64,000 nucleotides of DNA from CAWUEZ02 sp963921355 (GTDB lineage Bacteria > Pseudomonadota > Alphaproteobacteria > Thalassobaculales > Thalassobaculaceae): positions 744,001 to 808,000 of the forward strand of contig OZ001190.1 in NCBI GenBank assembly GCA_963921355.3, in the 5' to 3' direction. Every line of letters begins with the position of its first letter. The stretch's first letter is position 1. The translations under genes and the position numbers were made by a program. Of this stretch, positions 9,324 to 20,000 are shown piece after piece. Under the pieces are notes generated by a model. That model saw nothing but the letters and a program-made list of their open reading frames with translations, was not told where the DNA came from and did no database searches.

Positions 9324-10355
9324 ATGTCCACCACGTTCGACCCCAATGACGCGTCGCTGGAAGAAATCCGCGCCCTGTTCCTGGAGCTTCCGGGCCCCGA
9401 CCTCGAAGCCGGGACACAGGCCGCCCAGCGCGAAGCCCAACTGACCAAGCCACGCGGCGCACTGGGGCGCCTTGAGGAACTGGCCGCCTGGCTGTGCACC
9501 TGGCAGGGCCGCCATCCGCCGCGTATGGCTCATCCGCGCACCGCCGTCTTCGCCGGCAACCATGGAGTCGCCGCGCGCGGCGTTTCCGCCTATCCGGCCG
9601 AGGTCACCGCGCAGATGGTGCAGAACTTCGTGGCCGGGGGGGCGGCGGTCAATCAGCTCTGCAAGGCGTTCGACGCCGATCTCCGCGTCTACGAGATGGC
9701 GCTCGAGCAGCCGACCCGGGACTTCACCGAAGGCCCGGCGATGACGGACGAGGAGTGCGCCCGCGCCATGGCCTACGGGATGATGGCGGTGGAGCCGAAC
9801 CTGGACGTGCTGTGCCTCGGCGAAATGGGGATCGCCAACACCACCTCCGCCGCGGCCATGGCCTGCGCCCTGTTCGGCGGCGACGCGAATGACTGGGTCG
9901 GCCGCGGTACGGGCGTGACCGGCGAGGCGCTTGCCCGCAAGACCGAGGCGGTCGCGGCAGGCGTTGCGCGCCACGGAGCTGGCGCGGATCCGCTCGACAT
10001 TCTGGCGGCCCTCGGCGGCCACGAGCTGGCAGCGATCGCCGGGGCGGTGATGGCGGCGCGCCTGGCCCGCACGCCGGTGGTGCTGGATGGTTTCGCCTGC
10101 ACGGTTGCGGCCGCCGCCCTCTGGAAGGCCGATCCGACCGCGCTCGACCATTGCCTGGTCGCCCACCGCTCTGTCGAGCCGGGACACGGCCGGCTGCTGT
10201 CGATCCTGGACAAGGAGCCGCTGTTCGATTTCGCCATGCGCCTTGGCGAAGGATCGGGCGCGACCCTCGCCATCGGCGTGCTGCGGGCGGCCGCCGAATG
10301 TCATGCCGGCATGGCCACCTTCGCCGATGCCGGGGTATCCGGTCCGGGCGGTTGA
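9324..10355 (+). CDS. cobT: Nicotinate-nucleotide--dimethylbenzimidazole phosphoribosyltransferase
   Basis: 343 residues, the usual CobT length. It shows the N-terminal LTKPRGALGRLEELAAWL, the nucleotide motif FAGNHGVAARGVSAYP, the glycine-rich GEMGIANTTSAAA, and the C-terminal FADAGVSGPGG. CobT transfers phosphoribose from nicotinate mononucleotide to dimethylbenzimidazole, making alpha-ribazole phosphate that the adjacent CobC-like and CobS proteins would use. No B12-riboswitch sequence was recognised in the 132-base cobS-cobT gap. The gene ends 84 bases before regB. Confidence 0.93.
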   Translation: MSTTFDPNDASLEEIRALFLELPGPDLEAGTQAAQREAQLTKPRGALGRLEELAAWLCTWQGRHPPRMAHPRTAVFAGNHGVAARGVSAYPAEVTAQMVQNFVAGGAAVNQLCKAFDADLRVYEMALEQPTRDFTEGPAMTDEECARAMAYGMMAVEPNLDVLCLGEMGIANTTSAAAMACALFGGDANDWVGRGTGVTGEALARKTEAVAAGVARHGAGADPLDILAALGGHELAAIAGAVMAARLARTPVVLDGFACTVAAAALWKADPTALDHCLVAHRSVEPGHGRLLSILDKEPLFDFAMRLGEGSGATLAIGVLRAAAECHAGMATFADAGVSGPGG

Positions 10356-10439
10356 CGACCGCAGGCCGCCGCCGCTGACGGGACGACCGATCGTCATCCA
10401 GCGCTGGAAACTCCCGACGCGGGCGTCCATCTTCGCACC

Positions 10440-11792
10440 ATGACCCTGGTCCACGACTCGCTCGATCCGATCCGGCCGGCTCCCGGTCGCACCATCAGCG
10501 TGCGCACCCTGGTGATGATCCGCTGGATTGCGCTGGCGGGGCAGCTGGCCGCACTGGTGATGGTCGCCTTCGGTCTCGGATCGCCGCTGCCGATGGCGCT
10601 GGCCCTGATGGTCGTCGCGGTCTCCGCCGGGCTCAACCTGCGGCTCCAGTTCCGCCACCAGGGCCGCGAACGGTTGGGCGAGAGCGAGGCCGGCTTCTAC
10701 CTCGCGTTCGACATCATTCAGCTGTCGCTGCTCCTGTTCCTGACCGGGGGGCTGGAGAACCCCTTCGCTCTGATGATGCTGGCCCCGGTCACCGTGTCGG
10801 CGACCATCCTCGGTCGGCGCTCGACGGTGAATCTCTGCCTGCTCGCACTGCTCTGCGCCACCGGGCTGGCGGTGACCCACCTGCCCCTGCCCTGGTCGGA
10901 AGAGAGTTTCCGCCTGCCCCCGCTTTACGTCACCGGGATCTGGTGCGCCCTGGTGGTGGCGCTGATCTTCAATGCGGCCTACGCCTGGTGGGTGGCGGAA
11001 GAAGCACGCCAGCTGTCGACCGCGCTGGCCGCGACCCAACAAGCGCTCGCCCGCGAGCAACGACTGGCCGCCATGGGCGGGATCGCGTCGGCTGCCGCCC
11101 ACGAGCTCGGGAGCCCGCTGGCAACGATCGCCGTGGTGGCCCGGGAGCTGGCCCGGGAGCTGCCCGCCGACAGCGATGCCGCCGAGGATGCCAAGCTGCT
11201 GCTCTCGGAGACCCAGCGCTGCCGGGATATCCTGGCCAGCCTGGGACGCGATCCGGTCCCCGATGCCGGACAGCCCTTTGCCGACGTGCCGGTCGACCTG
11301 CTGGTCGAGGAGGCGGCCGCCCCGCACCAGCGCGACGACATCGCCGTCATCGTCGAAGTTCAGGACTCCGACCAAGCCGAAACGGCCGGGACGGAGGCGG
11401 CCGAGGACCCGCACGTCCCGGTGATTCCCCGCAGCCCCGAACTGCTGCACGGGATCGGAGCAATCATCCAGAACGCCGTCCAGTTCGCCTCGGCCACGGT
11501 AGAGGTCGCCGTGCTGGTGGGCGAGCGGTCCTTGACCATTACGATCGAGGACGATGGCCCCGGTTTTCCCGTGACCCTGTTATCTCGCCTCGGGGAACCC
11601 TATGTCTCCGGTCGAGCCTACGAGGACGGGCATATGGGACTCGGGGTGTTCATCGCGATCACCCTTCTCGCGCGAACCGGCGCGACAGTAGACTTCGCCA
11701 ACCGCAAGGAAGGCGGTGCCCGCGTCGTCGTATCGTGGCCGGACGGTGTGCTGAGGGGAGACCAGACGGCCCCCGCAGAACGCCACCGGTAA
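10440..11792 (+). CDS. regB: Redox-sensing sensor histidine kinase, RegB/PrrB/ActS family
   Basis: 450 residues. The N-terminal membrane region of about six helices contains GGLENPF, the variant of the family GGLQNPF quinone-binding loop. The H-box is AAHELGSPLATI with H221. The cysteine of QRCRDIL is C261, exactly 40 residues later, the same spacing as H225 and redox-active C265 in Rhodobacter capsulatus RegB (from memory of the family). The ATPase domain shows an N box near IIQNAVQFA, DDGPGFP and the G2 box GLGVFIAITLLAR. It should phosphorylate RegA in response to the quinone pool and oxygen. regA follows 32 bases later. Confidence 0.92.
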   Translation: MTLVHDSLDPIRPAPGRTISVRTLVMIRWIALAGQLAALVMVAFGLGSPLPMALALMVVAVSAGLNLRLQFRHQGRERLGESEAGFYLAFDIIQLSLLLFLTGGLENPFALMMLAPVTVSATILGRRSTVNLCLLALLCATGLAVTHLPLPWSEESFRLPPLYVTGIWCALVVALIFNAAYAWWVAEEARQLSTALAATQQALAREQRLAAMGGIASAAAHELGSPLATIAVVARELARELPADSDAAEDAKLLLSETQRCRDILASLGRDPVPDAGQPFADVPVDLLVEEAAAPHQRDDIAVIVEVQDSDQAETAGTEAAEDPHVPVIPRSPELLHGIGAIIQNAVQFASATVEVAVLVGERSLTITIEDDGPGFPVTLLSRLGEPYVSGRAYEDGHMGLGVFIAITLLARTGATVDFANRKEGGARVVVSWPDGVLRGDQTAPAERHR

Positions 11793-11824
11793 TCCAATGG
11801 GCTTCAGGCTACGTATGAACCGGC

Positions 11825-12406
11825 ATGATCATGGTAGCCGAACAGACCGACACGAAGACCCTGACCGCGCCGGCCGGGGCGGACAACTCGCTTCTGATCG
11901 TCGATGACGACGCGCCGTTGCGGAACCGTCTCGGGCGCGCCATGGAACGGCGCGGCTTCGTCGTCCATCTCGCGGAGACGGCCGCGGAAGGCATGGAACT
12001 GGCGCGGCGCAGCCGCCCCGCCTACGCCATTCTGGACCTGCGTCTGACCGACGGAAACGGCCTCGACATCGTGCGGGCCTTGCGTGAAGCGCGCGGCGAG
12101 GCGCGGATCATCATGCTTACGGGCTACGGCAACATCGCAAGTGCGGTGGCGGCCGTGAAAGCCGGGGTCGTCGACTATCTTCCGAAACCGGCTGACGCCG
12201 ATGCGATTACGGCCGCCCTGCTCGACCATTCCGACTCCCTGCCACCGCCCCCGGAGAATCCGATGTCAGCGGACCGGGTGCGTTGGGAGCACATTCAGCG
12301 AGTCTATGAACAGTGCGACCGCAATGTCTCGGAGACGGCCAGGCGCCTGAAAATGCACCGCCGCACCCTGCAGCGGATCCTGGCCAAGCACGCTCCTCGG
12401 GACTGA
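11825..12406 (+). CDS. regA: Response regulator, RegA/PrrA/ActR family
   Basis: 193 residues. The receiver domain has the acidic pocket VDDD (26-29), phospho-acceptor D71 in AILDLRLTDGNGLD, and the lysine of YLPKPADAD. A proline-rich linker (LPPPPENPM) leads to a Fis-type helix-turn-helix, NVSETARRLKMHRRTLQRIL, a hallmark of RegA. It globally controls respiration, carbon and nitrogen metabolism under redox control. ATG codons at 11825 and 11831 are both possible starts with weak ribosome sites; the first is used. It lies 32 bases after regB. Confidence 0.92.
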   Translation: MIMVAEQTDTKTLTAPAGADNSLLIVDDDAPLRNRLGRAMERRGFVVHLAETAAEGMELARRSRPAYAILDLRLTDGNGLDIVRALREARGEARIIMLTGYGNIASAVAAVKAGVVDYLPKPADADAITAALLDHSDSLPPPPENPMSADRVRWEHIQRVYEQCDRNVSETARRLKMHRRTLQRILAKHAPRD

Positions 12407-12437
12407 TTCCCGAATCCGGACACCCGGCAACGCAGGA

Positions 12438-13706
12438 TCAGGCGACGCGGCCTTCCTGAGTCAGCAGTTTGTCGACATACCGACCCTGAAACATCGTGAT
12501 CCCGAGCGCCTGGCCGAAGCGGATCGCCTCGTCGCTGTCGCAACGGCTCAGGATGATGCGGGCGCGGCCGCACCGGTCGATGTGATCTTTCAGTTCCTGG
12601 GTCCGGCTTCCGGACAGATCGTCCGCCATGTCGGGTGACCAGATCAGCTTGAGCAGATCCAGCCCTAGACGCTCACGGTCGATGAACTGAAGCGTCAGGT
12701 GGTCGAGTCCGTCGAGGCAGATCCGGTAGCCACGCTCGCGCATGAAATCGCGCGCGAACATGTAAGCGCCCATATCGCCGAAGATGTCGATCTTCTGGAG
12801 CTCGATCACCACGGTGCCGCGCGCGATCGCCTTCAGGGAACTGTCGAAGTTCAGGAACGGCGGCGACAGAATCGTCTGGACGTTCAGGTTGATGCTGAAG
12901 GAACTGGCGATCGAACTGTCATCGTTTCGGACCAGCATCGACAGCATCCGGGAGTCCAGCGTCTGGGTCAGGTGCTGGAACAGCCACAGGTTCGACGCCA
13001 GATCGAACTCCGGCAGCACGGACTGCTGGAGATCGGCGATCGAGATGTACAGCTCGCGAAGCACCGGCTGCGGGTTCATGTTGCCCGGCGTGATCGCGCA
13101 GACCGGCTGCCGGCGCATCAGATTGGAGAGGTCGGCACGCCGCAGGAAATTCTCCAGCTTGCCGAGCTGTTCGGGGTCGAGCGACTTGCGTGACCCCTTC
13201 TGCTTCTGGACGCCCTTTTCGCTGGCGACCGCCAGACGCGCTTTGCCCTCCCGTTCCCGGTGCATCGACTTCACGAGGTCGAGCAACTCGTCGTGCTGGG
13301 TCTCGACGTTGAACCACGTGCAGAACCGCACCAGGTCCTCTTCCTCGTCGCCCTGGCTGAGCGGGTCCTCGGTGAACAGGTAGCGGACCTTCATGATTGC
13401 CGCGTCGATGTCCTCGATCGCGGCGTCCTTGCAGATGAAGAACAGGTCGGAGTTCGAGAGGATGAAAATCTGCCCCTCGTAATTGTTCACCATGCCTTCG
13501 AAAGTCGCCGCGGCGATCCGGATATGGTGGTCCTGGCGGTTCTGGGGGCGCAGGCGCGACAGATGGATATGAACCGCCATACGACCTTCGAGATTGCGGC
13601 CCAATCTCTGCAGGTAGTCGAGCAGGAGATATTCCTGACTCGGTCCGCGCGATCTGTTCTGAACTTGGCTGAGCGCCATGGCTGCCCTGTCGTCTGCTGA
13701 TCTCAT
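12438..13706 (-). CDS. EAL-like protein lacking catalytic signature
   Basis: About 422 residues. The first half (YLLLDYLQRLGRNL, then IRIAAATFEGMVNNYEGQIF) resembles a sensory or degenerate GGDEF-like domain. The second half, from about residue 210, has the strand-helix rhythm of an EAL domain: SINLNVQTILSPPF, TVVIELQKIDIFGDM, RICLDGLDHLTLQFID and GITMFQGRYVD. The EAL motif itself and most Mg-binding acids are absent, so cyclic-di-GMP hydrolysis is unlikely; binding or scaffolding is possible. Starts at 13706 and 13679 are both plausible, with weak ribosome sites. No product name is certain. Confidence 0.6.
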   Translation of the reverse strand: MRSADDRAAMALSQVQNRSRGPSQEYLLLDYLQRLGRNLEGRMAVHIHLSRLRPQNRQDHHIRIAAATFEGMVNNYEGQIFILSNSDLFFICKDAAIEDIDAAIMKVRYLFTEDPLSQGDEEEDLVRFCTWFNVETQHDELLDLVKSMHREREGKARLAVASEKGVQKQKGSRKSLDPEQLGKLENFLRRADLSNLMRRQPVCAITPGNMNPQPVLRELYISIADLQQSVLPEFDLASNLWLFQHLTQTLDSRMLSMLVRNDDSSIASSFSINLNVQTILSPPFLNFDSSLKAIARGTVVIELQKIDIFGDMGAYMFARDFMRERGYRICLDGLDHLTLQFIDRERLGLDLLKLIWSPDMADDLSGSRTQELKDHIDRCGRARIILSRCDSDEAIRFGQALGITMFQGRYVDKLLTQEGRVA

Positions 13707-14017
13707 ACGCCCCTGTCGCGCTCGACGGGCACACCCCAAATTACGCTAACATTACGGTCGTAAAACGTAAACGCGGCGTTAAGACGAATACTCGACCAAA
13801 TACCCGTACCGGTTCCTATAGGCCTTCGCACTCACGAGCGAAACCGCCGATCCCGATCATACTTGAGAAAGTCTCTTAAAGTCAATCAGTTAGACGTTGA
13901 GCTTCAGGTCGATTTCGCTCTTCCATCGGCAATCCACGCCACGCGGCATGCTGGACCTATCACCGATGCGGGTCGGCCTGGGACAGTGTTTCATTCAACG
14001 ATTTAGCCGCCGGGCGG

Positions 14018-17000
14018 TCAGATCAACGTCCAGTCCTGCGGAACGTTGCCGACGACCTCGAACTCGGGGCTCTCGCCGTCCAGGTCGATCACGCCGATCC
14101 GCCCGTCCTGATGCTGCAGAACCAGTTCCTGCGCCCCGCCCGCCTCGACCTGGGCGACATCGGCCAGGCTCCAGGTGCTGTCGACCGCCAGATCCTTGGT
14201 GATCTCGAGCGAGACTGAGTCCATCTGCCAGATCGTCAGCGCGTCGGTCGACCGCCAGACGATATCCGTGTCGCCGTCGCCGTCGACATCCTCGACCGCG
14301 TCCACCGTCCAGTTCGGGTCCACGTTCCAGACCGACGTGCTGGAGTCGACCTCGGCGCCGTCCATCTCCAGAACCGAGACCGCACCCGAGGAGTCTCGCA
14401 CCAACAGATCGTCGCTGTTGTCGCCGGTGAAGTCGGCCGCCGCCAGGACTTCCGTGCCGGCACCGAGTGCGAGCGCATCACCCTCGGACGGCCCTTGTGG
14501 ATCGGTGATCTGCGTCCACACGGTCAGATCACCGGACGCGCCATCACGCCAGAGCAGATCGGTCGCCCCGTCGCCGTCGAAATCGCCAGTCGCTGCAACC
14601 GCCCAATCGGCATCCACAGTGCGCGTCAAACCGGCGGTCGCCTGGCCATCACCGCCCAAAGCCCAGACGGAGACCGAGTTGGCGTCTCCGGCCAGCAGCA
14701 AGTCGTCGCGGCCGTCGCCGTCGAAATCACCGATCGCCGACACCGTCGCATCGGCCGGAAGGCCCGATTGGGTCCCACCGTCGCTGATGCCGTTGCCGTC
14801 AACGGCGACCACACGGGCCCCGCCACCGGCGGTGTCTTGAACCAGCAGATCATCCGCCTGGCCATCGGCATCGAAGTCGCCACGACCGAGCACCCGCTCG
14901 CTGCCTGCCAGGGCGGTGGTTTCAAGAACCGTCGGCCCGTCGGCCAGATCGATGCCAACCGCCCGCACGACGCCGTCCGCGCCCGTGAACGCGACCACGG
15001 ATCCACCGTCCGTCGATGCGGGCAGCGGCGATAGCAGGTCGCGGACCGGGGCGGCACCAAGCACCAGTTCAACGTTGTCGATCAACGCACCGTAGGTGTC
15101 GGACGTTCCGTCCGCATCGTCGCCGATGAACGAGATCGTGTGCCGGCCGACGTCCAGGTTCACGCTCAGCCAGTCGCTGTGCCATTCCTTCACCGCGCCG
15201 GACTGCGTGTAGACGGTCTGGCCGTCGATCTCGATGCGGAACTCGCTGGTCTCGGAAATCTGGCTGCCGCGCTGGCGGGCCGCGAAGTCGAAGGACAGGG
15301 CGTGTACCCCGGCGCTCTGGACCACGAACGACTGGGTCACCTGGGCGTTGGTGTCGCCCGGGCTGCCACCCAGTTCGGCATGGCTGTCGAGCTCGAGAAC
15401 CTTGTTCGAGCCGGACCAGCCGTCCGGGCTCTCAGGCACACCGCCATGGCGGCCCTGCTTGATCTCGATCGGCGCCGTACCGATTACCAGGGGCGTCGCA
15501 TCCTCGGCAATCCAGCCCTCGATCTCGGTGAAGGTGCCCCAGCTGCCGTGGTTCAGCGACGGGGTGTTCTCGAAATCGGCATTGATCAGCAGATTGGCAC
15601 CGGCAGCGGGCCCGGCGTCGCCGCCGATCACCAACTGCTCGATTTCCCGCACCTCGACGCCGTCCAGGTCGTCGATGCTGTCTATATAAAGGGTGTCGAA
15701 GCCGTCGCCACCGACCAGGCTGGTGTCGCCGGCACCACCGAACAGGGCGTCATTGCCGGCCCCGCCGGACAGTGCGTCGCTGCCAAGGCCGCCCGACAGC
15801 GTATCCGCACCCTGCCCGCCGGAGAGTACGTCGTTGCCCTCGCCACCGACCAGCAGGTCGCCGGCGCCAGGCTCGACCGGGGCCGGCGTGACCGAGATGT
15901 TCTTGATCAGGTAATCGCTGCTGTCGCCCGTGCCGGTCTGGGACACGCCGCCATAGGGGAGAGCGGTGAACACCAGTTTGTCGAAGGTCGTGCCCGGATC
16001 AATCGAGACGTTGGCCGTGATCCCATGGGTGGCGAAGATGTCACCTTCATCGACCAGCACGCCGTTGCTGTAAGCCGCCCAATGGCCGACCTCGCCACCG
16101 CTGCCCTCGTTCGGGAACAGGCGGTCGATGTCGATATTCGCCGACTGGGCCGGATTGTCGAGGTTGACGATCAGCTGTTCGGACAGGCCGGCACTGGCGT
16201 CATAGCCAAGCTGCACCGACGGACCGCCGGTGAAGCCATCGACACCGAGCCGGTCACCCGAGGTCGAGACATGATCGACGCTCGGGTCGCTCAGTGAGCC
16301 GTCGACGATCCTGCGGCCCAGGATCGAGAACCCTGAACCCGTGTCATCGAAATTCGACCCGTCGATTTCGAAGGGCGTCGGTGCCGGACCGTCGCCACCA
16401 CCATCGCCGATCAGCGTGTCGTCACCCGCGCCACCGGACAGCACGTCACTGCCACCACCACCGATCAGCAGGTCGTTGCCATCACCCTGGTTGGCCGGGG
16501 CCGGCGTGACCGAGATGTTCTTGATCAGGTAGTCGCTGCTGTCGCCGGTCGTGGTCTGGGACACGCCGCCATAGGGCAGGGCGGTGAACACCAGCTTGTC
16601 GAAGGTCGTGCCCGGGTCGATCGAGACGTTGGCCGTGATCCCGTGGGTGGCGAAGATGTCGCCCTCGTCGACCAGCGCCCCATCCTTGTAGACGGCCCAG
16701 TGACCGACCTCACCGCCGCTGCCCTCGTTCGGGAACAGGCGGTCGATGTCGACCGTCGCCGACTGCGCCGGACTGTCGAGGTTGACGATGAGCTGTTCGG
16801 ACAGGCCGGCGCTGGCGTCATAGCCGAGCTGCACCGACGGACCGCCAGTCGCGCCGTCGACGCCGATCCGGTCGCCCGAGGTCGACACATGGTCGACGAT
16901 CGGATCGCTCAGCGCACCGTCGACGATCTTGCGGCCGGTGATCGAGAAACCGCTGTCGGTATCGGCGAAGTTCGAGCCGTCGATGCTGATGGGCGCCGCC

Positions 17001-20000
17001 TCGCCGTCATCCGTGCCGCCGCCGTCGCCGATCAGGGTGTCGTTTCCAGCCCCGCCGGAGATCGTATCGGCGCCGCCCCCGCCGGTGATGTGGTCGTCGC
17101 CACCCAGACCCGCCATCTCGTCCGCGGCGTCCGTGCCGACCAGGGTGTCGTCACCCTCGGTTCCGGTCAGCGAACCACCGGCGAACGGATTCTCGAACCC
17201 GGCGCCCTCGAGGTAGTCCATATCGGCGGCATTCGGGTTCGACGCCTTGGTCTCCTGGCGGGCGGCACCGTTCAGGTCGTAGCGCACGACCATGGTGCCG
17301 CTGCCGGCCTCGCTCCAGAAGAAGCTGTCCCTCGGCGGGGCCGAAACCGGACCGTCCTGGGGATCGTCGACCCCGTAGAGGTCGGCGGTCGCTTCGATGG
17401 TCTCGTCGTTCGGATTGCGCAGGCGCCAGACCTGCTCGTAGTCACCGTCGCCGTCGAGATCGACCTTGCCCATTGCAGTCAGGGTCAGTTTCTCGAGCGT
17501 CGACGCCTTGAGCGAGATGTCGGCGACATTGCCCTCACCGGCGGTGACGGTCGCGCTGTCGAAGACTCCGTCCACCTGGAAGCTGGTCTCGGCGACACCG
17601 TCGCCGTTGCGATCAAGGCTGACAGTGGTGACGTCGTCGGTCGTCGAAAGCTGAACCTGGAGACGGTTCGGATTGACCCCGCTGACGCGGACCACGTCGT
17701 CTTCATCGAAGTCGGTGATCCGGTCGCCCTGGAGATGGTTGCGATGGCCCGCGAAGACGTCAGCGCCGTCACCCCCGGCCAGCGTATCCGCACCGGCGCC
17801 GCCGGAGATCGTATCGGCGCCGGCCCCGCCGGAGAGAATGTCGGCGTCGCGGCCGCCCTTCAGCAGGTCATCGTCACCGCCGCCCTTCAGCAGATCGGTG
17901 CTATGGCTGCCGGCCAGGCTGTCGGCCCCGTCACCACCGACCAGGGTGTCGTCGTTGCGATGGCCGCGCAGGGAGTCGTCCCCGGCACCGCCGGACAGCG
18001 CGTCGTTGCCGCCGCCGCCAATCAGGGTGTCGTTGCCGGCACCACCGGAAACGCTGTCATCGCCGCGCCCGGCATGGATCGAGTCGGCGCCGTCGCCGCC
18101 CTGCATCAGATCGGCGCCGCCATTGCCGCGCAGGCTGTCGTCGTCGTCACCGCCCAGCATGGTATCAGCGTCATTGCCACCGGCCAGGGTGTCGTCGCCC
18201 GACCCGGCATCCAGGAGATCGTTGCCACCGCCGCCGCGCAGGACGTCGTTACCGGTGCCACCCGACAGCAGGTCATCGGCACGCGATCCGCGCAGACTGT
18301 CGTCGCCGGCACCGCCCGACAGGGTGTCGGCCTGATCCCGACCGGACAGGGTGTCGTTGCCGTCGCCACCCCGCAGCAGATCGGCCCCACGACCGCCGTT
18401 CAGACGATCGTCGCCATCGCCGCCCAACAGGGTGTCGTCGCCGTCATCGCCGCCGAGCGTGTCGTTGCCGGAGCCGCCGGACAGCAGGTCGTCGCCCCGA
18501 TGGCCACGCAGGTGGTCGGCATCGCCGCCGCCGGCGACCGTATCGTTGCCCGTGCCACCGTTCAGAACGTCTTCGCCAGCACCACCGGACAGCGAGTCTT
18601 CATCGCTGCCGCCGTGCAGGGTGTCGTTGCCGTCGCCGCCGGACAGCAGGTCGTCGCCCTGGTTGCCCCGCAGGAGGTCGGCACCGTCATTGCCGACGAT
18701 CGCGTCGTTGCCGGTGCCGCCGCTCAACCGGTCGTCGCCGGCACCACCGGAAACCGTATCTTCTTCGCTGCCGCCGCGCAGGGTGTCATTGCCGGCCCCG
18801 CCGGACAGGGCGTCGCTGCCCGCCTGGCCCAGGATGTGGTCGGCGCCGTCGCGGCCCAGAACCGTGTCGTCGCCCCCAAGCGCCCGAACCAGATCGTCAC
18901 CCGCCAGCGCGTCGATGCTATCGTCGCCGGTGGTCCCCCGCAGGGTATCGTCGAATTCGGTCGCTCCGAACGGATCGACGACCGCGTCGCCGAGACGCAG
19001 GATCACGCCACCGCCGTCGGTCTCCAGTTCACCGGCCGAGAATTCGCCGGAGACTGTGAAGGTCGCGACGGGGTTGCCCGTGCCGTCATCGCCGATCGCA
19101 ACGGTGGTCATGCCGCCGGACGGGGTGACTGAAACCGGCGTGGCCGTGTCGGTCAGTCCGGCAATGCGGATCACGTCGCCGTCCGTGTAGTCGCCGATCA
19201 GATCGCCAGCCAGATCGCCGAGCGTGCCCTGGAAGGTGTCATTGCCGCTGCCGCCGAACAGGAAGTCGCCGCCATCGCCGCCCGAAAGCAGGTCTTCACC
19301 CTGGCCGCCGAACGCCCAATCCGCACCGTCACCGCCCCGCAGGGTGTCCGCGCTGGCGCCCCCGCTGAGCTGGTCAGCACCGTCACCGCCGGACAGCCGG
19401 TCAGCACCATCGCCGCCCGCCAGGCGATCCTTGCCGTCACCGCCGGCAAGCTCATCATCGCCGTCGCCGCCGACCAGCGAGTCCTTGCCGTCGCCGCCGA
19501 CCAGCGTGTCGTTGCCATCGCCACCCCAGGCGCTGTCGTCGCCGTCGCCCGCGTCGACCAGATCGTCCCCGTCCTGGCCGCTGAGCCGGTCGCCGCCATC
19601 GCCGCCGGACAGCGCATCGTTCCCGTCGCCGCCCTCCAGCGTGTCGTAGCCATCGCCACCGGACAGAAGATCGTTGCCGTCCTCGCCAAACAGGAGGTCG
19701 CCACCATCACCGCCGGAGATCGTGTCGTCGCCGTCGCCGCCGAGGGCGATGTCGCTCGACTCCAGAGCGATGATCACATCGTTGTCGGCGCCGCCCGACA
19801 GGGTGTCCATGTCCGGGGTGCCGATCAGGGTGCCATCCGGCAGCGTGTCGTTGCCGTCACCGCCGCTCAGCGTGTCGTTGCCGTCGCCGCCGCTCAGAGT
19901 GTCGTTGCCGTCGCCGCCGCTCAGCGTGTCGTTGCCGTCGCCGCCGCTCAGCGTGTCGGTTGCCGTCTTCGCCGCTGACATCCGTAAAGTCGTTGCCGTC

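Noticed and set aside
9192..11450. Minus-strand frame of 1,027 codons ending in cobS
   Set aside because: Only the last 274 codons (from 9191) are CobS; the rest is antisense to cobT and regB, which have full family motifs.
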